Shown here in pieces: positions 1 to 4,798 of a stretch of 8,416 nucleotides of DNA (within the stretch, counting starts at the first letter, position 1; each line of letters begins with the position of its first letter). The position numbers and the translations under genes were made by a program. The stretch comes from an uncultured Clostridia bacterium (GTDB lineage: Bacteria > Bacillota > Clostridia > Christensenellales > Aristaeellaceae): NCBI GenBank assembly GCA_934621505.1, contig CAKTUU010000053.1:1-8416 (forward strand). The letters run 5' to 3'. The notes under the pieces are model-generated. The model was not told the origin of the DNA and searched no databases. It saw nothing but the letters and a program-made list of their open reading frames with translations.

Positions 1-43
1 ATACCCGTTGACGATAGTACGCTTCCTGTGTTACTCTGTCCAT
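1..43 (-). CDS. N-terminal fragment of a leftward gene, possibly an integrase/transposase
   Basis: An ATG on the minus strand (43 to 41) is preceded, six bases upstream, by a strong AAAGGAG ribosome binding site (positions 50-56). The open frame runs off the left edge. Only 14 residues are visible, MDRVTQEAYYRQRV. The ribosome binding site makes the start convincing. The residues remind me of the N-terminus of helix-turn-helix DDE integrase/transposase proteins common in Clostridia, but 14 residues cannot establish a family. It is transcribed in the same direction as hsp20, whose terminator (219-243) lies upstream of it, so it probably has its own promoter. Confidence 0.6.
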   Translation of the reverse strand, partial: MDRVTQEAYYRQRV

Positions 44-131
44 GGAGAACTCCTTTGTGGTGGTTGGTTTGTTGATACTCCTATCTTACCACTTGAGTTC
101 TCTTTTTTCTTTCCTTTTCTGTTACCTATGT

Positions 132-137
132 ATTATA
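132..137 (-). promoter_or_regulatory. Candidate -10 box for the left-edge gene
   Basis: The minus strand reads a perfect TATAAT here, about 90 bases upstream of the left-edge start codon. The hexamer 17 bases further upstream (CCGCAG) is a poor -35, so this would need an activator or another promoter. A separate perfect TTGACA lies on the minus strand at 215-210 but has no -10 at suitable spacing. The 44-218 gap is otherwise AT-rich and non-coding as far as I can see. Confidence 0.3.
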
Positions 138-218
138 TCTCAACATTACCGGCCCTGCGGGGTGAATTGTAGGCATTTTGCAAAGTTTTTTCACATTGTT
201 GTAAACAATTGTCAACTG

Positions 219-243
219 AAAAAGCCCCGCCTTCCGGCGGGGC
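219..243 (-). terminator. Rho-independent terminator of hsp20
   Basis: A perfect 8-bp GC stem (224-231 with 236-243) closes a TTCC/GGAA tetraloop and is followed on the minus strand by five T (223-219). It lies 20 bases past the hsp20 stop codon. The plus strand has no T run after the stem, so it acts leftward and separates hsp20 from the left-edge gene. Confidence 0.9.
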
Positions 244-263
244 CCCAATTTGAGAGGGATATT

Positions 264-710
264 TTACTCGGCTTTATCGGTCTTTTCACCGATGGTAATC
301 TTCAGGCTGTTGGGCTTTTCTTCCTTCTTTTCCTTGGGCAGAGTCACCATCAGCACGCCGTTGTTGTAATCGGCGCCGATGCCTGCCAGATCAATGCCGT
401 CCAGGTTGAAACTGCGCTCCACATGGCCGCTGCGGCGTTCGCTGCAAACATAGCCTTCCTTCTTGTCCGTCTTTTCCATATTCACATCCGCGCCGATGGT
501 CAAAACGCCATCCTGCACGTTCAGCTGAATATCTTCCTTCTTAACGCCGGGCAAATCCGCTTCCAGCAGGTACTCGTTTTCCTTCTCCTGCACGTCTACG
601 CGCATCTCCGGCACGGTAGCCGTGTCAAAAAACTCGCGCATGAAATGGTCGTTGAACAGGGGCGAAAAAGCGGGAGACATAGAACGACGGAACGGAACCA
701 GTGTATACAT
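264..710 (-). CDS. hsp20: Small heat-shock protein, Hsp20/alpha-crystallin family
   Basis: This encodes a 148-residue ATP-independent holdase that binds unfolding proteins in the cytoplasm and forms oligomers. The alpha-crystallin domain spans about residues 34-127. It includes the ADLPGVKKEDI strand/loop motif (51-61), the NNGVLMVTLPK signature (116-126) and a C-terminal ITI motif (138-140), the I-x-I type that docks between dimers. The length is normal for bacterial Hsp20. The frame is open further upstream, but the ATG at 710 has an excellent AAAGGAGGA site (717-725) and gives the typical MYxLVPFRR-type N-terminus, so it is the start. It is a single-gene unit with its own promoter and terminator. 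Two CtsR operators and a possible RNA thermometer upstream indicate heat control. Family assignment is firm; the regulation is inferred from sites. Confidence 0.95.
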   Translation of the reverse strand: MYTLVPFRRSMSPAFSPLFNDHFMREFFDTATVPEMRVDVQEKENEYLLEADLPGVKKEDIQLNVQDGVLTIGADVNMEKTDKKEGYVCSERRSGHVERSFNLDGIDLAGIGADYNNGVLMVTLPKEKKEEKPNSLKITIGEKTDKAE

Positions 711-719
711 AGGACATCC

Positions 720-753
720 TCCTTTAATGCGGCCCAAGCCGCTTACGAAAAAA
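720..753 (-). promoter_or_regulatory. Predicted FourU-like RNA thermometer masking the hsp20 ribosome binding site
   Basis: In the hsp20 5' leader, six consecutive U (753-748) can pair with AAAGGA (725-720), the core of the Shine-Dalgarno sequence, giving four A-U and two central G-U pairs. Inside this helix are one C/U mismatch, a G-U and a U-A pair, a two-base bulge, and a stable 5-bp GCGGC/GCCGC hairpin with a UUGG loop (742-729). A weak U-rich helix on the ribosome binding site, held by a stable inner hairpin, is the layout of FourU thermometers, known from Salmonella agsA, also a small heat-shock gene. Folding was done by eye only. Thermal behaviour is inference. Confidence 0.5.
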
Positions 754-806
754 TCTTTGTTCGTGCTTTCGGGGGGCCTCTGCGCCTTTCCCTTAAGCAC
801 GAGTAT

Positions 807-835
807 AGGATACATCAAAGGTCAAAGAAGGTCAA
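807..835 (-). promoter_or_regulatory. Sigma-A-like promoter of hsp20
   Basis: On the minus strand, TTGACC (835-830) is followed after 17 bases by TATCCT (812-807), matching the consensus at 5/6 and 4/6. Transcription would start near 800, giving a leader of about 90 bases that contains the possible thermometer. An alternative -10, TATACT, lies a few bases further downstream without a good -35. The promoter-proximal CtsR operator covers the -35 and most of the spacer, fitting repression by occlusion. Confidence 0.65.
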
Positions 836-836
836 A
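820..836. promoter_or_regulatory. CtsR operator 1 (promoter-proximal)
   Basis: GGTCAAA-GAA-GGTCAAA is a perfect match to the CtsR heptad direct repeat, RGTCAAA-NAN-RGTCAAA. CtsR is the class III heat-shock repressor of Gram-positive bacteria, released at high temperature. The site overlaps the -35 and spacer of the hsp20 promoter. The ctsR gene itself is not in this window. Confidence 0.9.
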
Positions 837-865
837 TTACATTTCGTCAGTAATAGGCAAACAAA

Positions 866-882
866 GGTCAAAGAAGGTCAAT
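866..882. promoter_or_regulatory. CtsR operator 2 (promoter-distal)
   Basis: GGTCAAA-GAA-GGTCAAT matches the CtsR consensus at 16 of 17 positions. It shares a 20-base identical direct repeat with operator 1 (862-881 versus 816-835) and lies 46 bp from it. It is about 100 bp upstream of the -35 of the divergent hexokinase promoter, so hsp20 is the more likely target. The placement suggests cooperative binding of two CtsR dimers or a second, weaker start site. Confidence 0.8.
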
Positions 883-910
883 TCATATTCCGTTTGAAAC
901 CCAATCAAAC

Positions 911-975
911 TTTTTTATGGTTTTTTGCGTTTTTTCTCGTGTTTTCTGCAAACCGATCAAAAAAGTCTGGAAAAA
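911..975. other. Helically phased T/A tracts, probable intrinsic DNA bend
   Basis: T6 tracts at 911-916, 921-926 and 930-935 and a T4 at 942-945 have centres about 9-11 bp apart. They are followed by A6 (959-964) and A5 (971-975). Tracts repeated at the helical period are known to curve DNA. The region lies between the CtsR operators and the hexokinase promoter and codes for nothing evident. A 6-bp inverted repeat (892-897 with 905-910) stands directly before the first T6, and alone would look like a weak terminator. Confidence 0.5.
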
Positions 976-981
976 TTGAGG

Positions 982-1010
982 TTGCATGTTGCGCGACAAA
1001 GCGGTATCAT
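982..1010 (+). promoter_or_regulatory. Candidate promoter of the hexokinase gene
   Basis: TTGCAT (982-987) and TATCAT (1005-1010) are 17 bp apart. The -10 is good and the -35 is weak. Transcription would begin near 1017, leaving a leader of about 29 bases. The AT-rich phased tracts just upstream could help polymerase binding. Confidence 0.5.
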
Positions 1011-1045
1011 AATGTTATTATCAGCATAAGGAGTGTTCTCCCGCC

Positions 1046-2326
1046 ATGAAACCAGTGCGCGATTTTTTACAGGAAACAGGCTTTATCCAAACCTGGGAAC
1101 AGATGCAGCCCGTGGAGGAGGCCTTTATTGACCACATGCAAAAGGGGCTGAAGGGCGAAGCCTCCAGCCTGCCCATGCTGCCCGCCTATCTGACGGTGGA
1201 CGCCCTGCATGACGAAAACCGGCAGGTCATCGTCATGGACGCCGGTGGAACCAACCTGCGGGTTTTTCTGCTGAAAGTTCAGCCGGGGCAAAAGCCCCAG
1301 GTGCTGTACCAGCACAAGCAGCCCATGCCCGGCAAGGATCAGCCTTTGACCCGGGACGCTTTTTTTGACGCGCTGGCCCAGGCCGTTCTGCCCATAGCGG
1401 ATCAAAGCGACCGCATCGGCTTTTGCTTCTCCTTCCCCTGCCGCATTCTGCCTGATCTGGACGGCGAAATTTTGTATTTGGATAAGGAAATCACCGTGTA
1501 TGACAGCGAGGGCGCTTTGGTGGCCGAGGGTCTGCGGCAGGCGCTTAACCGTCTGGGATGCCAGACCAGCCACCGTATCGTCATCCTGAACGATACCGTG
1601 GCCGCCCTGCTGGGCGCGCTGGCGGAGCATCCGGCGGACTGCTTCAGCGGCTATATCGGCATGATTCTGGGCACCGGCACCAACTGCTGCTATTCCGAAC
1701 GGAACGCTCATATTTTAAAGGACGAAGCCCTGCGCAGCAGCAGCGGCAGCAGCATCATCAACATGGAGGCGGGCGCGTTTAACGCGCTGCCCCTGACCCC
1801 GGCTGATATTCTGGTCAGCAAAGGGGCCAAGGTGGCTACCCAAAACCTGTCGGAAAAAATGGTATCCGGCGCTTACCAGGGCAGGCTGCTGGACGCTCTG
1901 ATCACCTGCGCCATGGAGGCCGGGTGTTTCTCCAACGCTTTTGCATTTCACGGCGGGCTGACGGCGGCGGACATCAGTTTGTACACCCTGATGCCCAATC
2001 ATCCGGGCCGCCTGCACGACCTGGCCCCGGAAGGCGAGGACGCTGAAACGCTGTACGCTCTGACGGACGCCCTGCTGGAGCGTGCCGCCATGCTGGCGGT
2101 CATGAACCTGACGGCCATTATGCGGTTTACCAACACTGGCAGGGACCCGCTGCTGCCGGTATGTGTGGCCATTGAGGGAACCACCTTTGCCAAAAACGAA
2201 ATCTTCCGGCAGAAGATTTTGTCCTATCTCATTTCGTACACGCAAAAGGTGCGGGGCTATCATTGCCGGATATTCAGCACCGAGGACGCCAATATGGTTG
2301 GCTCTGCCATTGCCGCCAGAGGGTAA
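1046..2326 (+). CDS. Hexokinase of the eukaryotic-type (hexokinase_1/2) family
   Basis: This 426-residue protein probably phosphorylates glucose or a related hexose with ATP, the entry step of glycolysis in the cytoplasm. In order it shows a MLPAYLT element (44-50) that precedes the first lobe in yeast and animal hexokinases, the phosphate-1 loop DAGGTNLRV (65-73), the sugar-binding FSFP (128-131), NDTVA (182-186) with D183 as the likely catalytic base, and the phosphate-2 loop GTGTN (209-213). The sugar-contact region NMEAGAF (239-245), EKMVSGAYQGRL (270-281) and C-terminal EDANMVGSAIAA follow. These are hallmarks of eukaryotic-type hexokinase, not of the ROK glucokinases usual in Firmicutes. 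It is slightly shorter than a typical eukaryotic unit of about 450-480 residues. The start has AAGGAG (1028-1033) at a rather long 12-base spacing. A terminator follows, so it appears monocistronic. Exact sugar specificity is not visible. Confidence 0.9.
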   Translation: MKPVRDFLQETGFIQTWEQMQPVEEAFIDHMQKGLKGEASSLPMLPAYLTVDALHDENRQVIVMDAGGTNLRVFLLKVQPGQKPQVLYQHKQPMPGKDQPLTRDAFFDALAQAVLPIADQSDRIGFCFSFPCRILPDLDGEILYLDKEITVYDSEGALVAEGLRQALNRLGCQTSHRIVILNDTVAALLGALAEHPADCFSGYIGMILGTGTNCCYSERNAHILKDEALRSSSGSSIINMEAGAFNALPLTPADILVSKGAKVATQNLSEKMVSGAYQGRLLDALITCAMEAGCFSNAFAFHGGLTAADISLYTLMPNHPGRLHDLAPEGEDAETLYALTDALLERAAMLAVMNLTAIMRFTNTGRDPLLPVCVAIEGTTFAKNEIFRQKILSYLISYTQKVRGYHCRIFSTEDANMVGSAIAARG

Positions 2327-2363
2327 GAAAATACAAAAGCAGCCGCGCCGCACTGTGACCATG

Positions 2364-2402
2364 CTGTCAAAGCGGCTCGCACGGCGGGGATTGCTTCGAC
2401 AG
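2364..2402 (+). other. Imperfect stem-loop in the hexokinase 3' region
   Basis: CTGTCAAAGC (2364-2373) pairs with GCTTCGACAG (2393-2402) over 10 positions with one A/C mismatch, enclosing a 19-base loop. It sits between the hexokinase stop codon and the terminator hairpin. It may only be 3' UTR structure. I recognise no riboswitch class in it. Confidence 0.4.
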
Positions 2403-2407
2403 TCTGA

Positions 2408-2439
2408 GGCGGATGGGGATTCCTCCATCCGCCCCTTTT
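2408..2439 (+). terminator. Rho-independent terminator of the hexokinase gene
   Basis: A perfect 9-bp stem, GGCGGATGG (2408-2416) with CCATCCGCC (2425-2433), has an 8-base loop and is followed by CC and four T. The T run is short but the stem is strong. It lies about 80 bases past the hexokinase stop codon. Confidence 0.8.
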
Positions 2440-2491
2440 GCAATATCCGTAACAACTGTTCTTTGAAAATCATGGGCAATCAACGTGGAAC

Positions 2492-2521
2492 TTGCGGCAA
2501 AGCGTTCAGCGGCGTTATAAT
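2492..2521 (+). promoter_or_regulatory. Candidate promoter of the Gx transporter gene
   Basis: TTGCGG (2492-2497) is followed after 18 bp by a perfect TATAAT (2516-2521). A start near 2528 would place the 5' end only a few bases before the GGAGGTGA ribosome binding site at 2530-2537, leaving an unusually short leader of about 15 bases. Confidence 0.5.
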
Positions 2522-2542
2522 AAAAAAATGGAGGTGATGAGC

Positions 2543-3046
2543 GTGACTGCGCAAAGCAAGCGGGTGGCCCTGTGCGGTTTGCTGTTGGCGCTGATGCTGG
2601 TGCTGGGGTATGTGGAAAGCCTGCTGCCAGCCGTATCCGGGGTACCGGGCATTAAGCTGGGCCTTAGCAACGGCGTGCTGATTTTTGCCGTGTATATGCT
2701 GAATGTTCCCACAGCCTTTGTGCTGATGGGACTGAAGGTGGCGCTTAGCGGGCTGCTGTTTGGCGGGGTCAGCGCCATGATTTACGCGACGGCGGGCGGC
2801 GTGCTCAGCCTTACGGTTATGTGTCTGCTAAGCCGTGTGCGCGGCCTGCACCCGGTGGTGGTCAGCATGGCGGGGGGCGTGTTTCACAACGTGGGCCAGC
2901 TGGGCATGGCCATGCTGATTTTGCAAACCCCCAGCCTGGCGTATTATCTGGCGGTGCTGATGCTGTCCGGTCTGGCGACCGGCGCGGTGACCGGCGTGGC
3001 CGCGTCCAGCGTGATGAAACATGTAAAGAGCATTCGCCATACTTGA
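2543..3046 (+). CDS. Gx transporter family membrane protein (HepI-like, ECF S-component type)
   Basis: This 167-residue, very hydrophobic protein matches the family named Gx transporter or heptaprenyl diphosphate synthase component I (Hpre_diP_synt_I). Members are thought to be substrate-binding membrane subunits of ECF-type transporters; the substrate is not established. I see about five to six membrane segments. Family motifs are GIKLGLSN (36-43), the glycine-rich LSGLLFGG (68-75), the TAGGVLSL block (83-90) and GGVFHNVGQL (111-120). The GTG at 2543 is chosen because GGAGG (2530-2534) lies eight bases upstream. The ATG at 2537 would overlap that site, and ATGs further upstream lack one. In other Clostridia the gene often sits near Rnf, FMN-binding or NusG-II genes; none is here. 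No terminator follows, so read-through into the Lrp gene is possible. Confidence 0.85.
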   Translation: MTAQSKRVALCGLLLALMLVLGYVESLLPAVSGVPGIKLGLSNGVLIFAVYMLNVPTAFVLMGLKVALSGLLFGGVSAMIYATAGGVLSLTVMCLLSRVRGLHPVVVSMAGGVFHNVGQLGMAMLILQTPSLAYYLAVLMLSGLATGAVTGVAASSVMKHVKSIRHT

Positions 3047-3071
3047 AAGGCCGGTTGTTTTCGGTTATACT
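3043..3071 (+). promoter_or_regulatory. Promoter of the Lrp/AsnC-aminotransferase operon
   Basis: TTGAAA (3043-3048) and TATACT (3066-3071) lie exactly 17 bp apart, each 5/6 to consensus. The -35 overlaps the TGA stop codon of the Gx gene. The predicted start near 3078 leaves a leader of about 33 bases before the Lrp ATG, with AGGAGGA at 3097-3103. Confidence 0.75.
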
Positions 3072-3110
3072 ACTTCCAATCCCCATTTATACCGTCAGGA
3101 GGAAACAGAT

Positions 3111-3602
3111 ATGCAGAACTTGCAGATGCAGCTTTTACAGCTCCTTCAGGAGGATTGCCGCCTGCCGCTGGAAAAACTGGCGACCATGACGGGCAGCGAC
3201 CTGCAAACCGTTGCCGGGGTCATCGACGATATGGAACAAAAAGGCGTGATTCTGCGCTACCGCCCTGTGATCAACTGGGATAAAACGGACCGGGAACGGG
3301 TGGAGGCCATGATCGAGGTACGGGTGACCCCCCAGCGGGATCAGGGCTTTGACGCCATCGCCCGCCGCATTTACCGCTTCGACGAGGTGAAAACCGTGTA
3401 CCTGATGAGCGGGGCCTACGACCTGCTGCTGCTGGTGGAGGCCCACACGCTGAAGGAACTGGCCTTTTTTGTGGCTACCAAGCTAAGCACGCTGGAAACC
3501 GTTACCGGCACGGCGACCCATTTTGTGCTGAAACGTTATAAATCCGACGGCGTTATCTTTGACGAAAAAGCGGACGACCGCAGACTGGCGGTGCAGGCGT
3601 GA
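3111..3602 (+). CDS. Lrp/AsnC family transcriptional regulator
   Basis: This 163-residue protein has a winged helix-turn-helix DNA-binding domain at about residues 3-55 (recognition region around LPLEKLATMTGSDLQTVAGVI) and an RAM effector-binding domain at about 62-145. The RAM part shows the typical VYLMSGAYDLLLLVE block (96-110) with the conserved G-x-Y/F-D turn. Such proteins assemble as dimers to octamers, bind amino acids and control amino-acid genes, often including their own operon. The start is set by AGGAGGA eight bases upstream. Its stop codon overlaps the aminotransferase ATG (TGATG), so the two are translationally coupled. The pair Lrp plus aminotransferase recurs in Clostridia. 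The ligand cannot be read from the sequence. Confidence 0.9.
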   Translation: MQNLQMQLLQLLQEDCRLPLEKLATMTGSDLQTVAGVIDDMEQKGVILRYRPVINWDKTDRERVEAMIEVRVTPQRDQGFDAIARRIYRFDEVKTVYLMSGAYDLLLLVEAHTLKELAFFVATKLSTLETVTGTATHFVLKRYKSDGVIFDEKADDRRLAVQA

Positions 3603-4780
3603 TGCAATCCATCCAATATATGAACCCGGATATTGTGGCGGTGCCCAAAAGCGGCATTCGCAAGTTTTTTGACGTGGCGGCCACCATGCCGGGGGCCATT
3701 TCTCTGGGCGTTGGCGAGCCGGACTTTGTAACCCCGTACCACATCCGGGACGCGGCCATTAACAGCCTGCTGGACGGCGAAACCCAGTATACCTCCAACT
3801 GGGGCACATTGTCCCTGCGGCAGGAAATCGCCTGTTATTTAAAAAATCGTTTTCAGCTGGAATACGATCCGAAAAATGAAATTCTGGTAACGGTAGGCGC
3901 CAGCGAAGCTATTGATCTGGCGCTGCGGGTGCTGATTTGCCCCGGGGATGAATTTTTGATTCCCGAACCCAGCTATGTCAGCTACGCCCCCGGCGTTATC
4001 TTTGCCGGAGGAACGCCGGTGCCGGTACCTACCAGCAAGGAAAACGGCTTTGCCCTGACCGCCGCCGCGGTGGAAAAGGCGGTGACCCCGCGCACCAAGG
4101 GAATCATTCTGCCCTATCCCAACAATCCCACCGGCGCGGTATTGACCGACGAGCAGATGGAGGATTTGCGAAGCGTCTTTATCCGACATGATCTGGTGGT
4201 GGTCAGCGATGAAATTTACGCCGAGCTGTGCTACCGGGACGAGGGGTACAAAAGCATTGCCGCCCTGCCCGGCATGCGCGAGCGCACCCTTGTCATCAAC
4301 GGCTTCAGCAAGGCCTTTGCCATGACCGGCTGGCGCATGGGCTACATTTGCGCCCCCGCGCCCTTTGTGGATGTGATGTGCAAAATTCACCAGTACACCA
4401 TTATGTGCGCGCCCCGTCAGGGGCAGGTGGCGGCGGAGGAGGCGCTGCGCCGGGGCCGTGAGGATGGCTACCGGGATGTGCTGACCATGCGGGAAAGCTA
4501 CAACCAGCGCCGCCGGCTGATGGTGGACGCCTTCCGGGATATGGGGCTGGAATGCTTTGAGCCCATGGGCGCGTTTTATGTGTTCCCCAGCATTGCCCAT
4601 ACCGGCCTTACCAGCGAGGAATTTTGCACCCGCCTGCTGAAGGAAAAGCAGGTGGTGGCGGTGCCCGGCACGGCTTTTGGACAAAGCGGCGAAGGGCATA
4701 TCCGCTGCTGCTACGCCACGGCGCTGAATAAGCTGACCGAGGCTCTGGACCGCATGAAGGCGTTTCTTACAACCCTTTAA
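3602..4780 (+). CDS. PLP-dependent aminotransferase, class I/II (fold type I)
   Basis: This 392-residue enzyme very likely transfers an amino group between an amino acid and a 2-oxo acid in the cytoplasm. It carries the full fold-type I set: LGVGEPDF (35-42) at the substrate entrance, YTSNWGTLSLR (63-73), PYPNNPTGAVL (171-181) with N175, VVSDEIYAEL (200-209) with D203 and Y206 for the PLP ring, NGFSKAFAMTGWRMGY (233-248) with Schiff-base K237, and HIRCCYA (366-372) with R368 for the substrate carboxylate. Length and motifs fit the aspartate/aromatic aminotransferase group (PatA/AspC-like). Exact substrate is open. The ATG at 3602 overlaps the upstream stop; a GTG at 3599 would add one residue. 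No strong ribosome binding site precedes either, which fits coupling to the Lrp gene. Confidence 0.93.
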   Translation: MQSIQYMNPDIVAVPKSGIRKFFDVAATMPGAISLGVGEPDFVTPYHIRDAAINSLLDGETQYTSNWGTLSLRQEIACYLKNRFQLEYDPKNEILVTVGASEAIDLALRVLICPGDEFLIPEPSYVSYAPGVIFAGGTPVPVPTSKENGFALTAAAVEKAVTPRTKGIILPYPNNPTGAVLTDEQMEDLRSVFIRHDLVVVSDEIYAELCYRDEGYKSIAALPGMRERTLVINGFSKAFAMTGWRMGYICAPAPFVDVMCKIHQYTIMCAPRQGQVAAEEALRRGREDGYRDVLTMRESYNQRRRLMVDAFRDMGLECFEPMGAFYVFPSIAHTGLTSEEFCTRLLKEKQVVAVPGTAFGQSGEGHIRCCYATALNKLTEALDRMKAFLTTL

Positions 4781-4798
4781 ACCAAGGGAGGCAAGCAA

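Noticed and set aside
793..810. CIRCE-like (HrcA) element near TTAAGCACGAGT
   Set aside because: Only fragments of TTAGCACTC are present and no 9-bp inverted repeat with a 9-base spacer; the CtsR sites explain heat control better.
42..1049. Long plus-strand open frame of 335 codons across the hsp20 region
   Set aside because: It runs antisense through hsp20 and the intergenic control region, has no ribosome binding site, and its translation has no family features; hsp20 on the other strand is certain.
3839..4798. Minus-strand open frame of 319 codons opposite the aminotransferase
   Set aside because: Antisense shadow; the plus strand carries all PLP-enzyme motifs intact.
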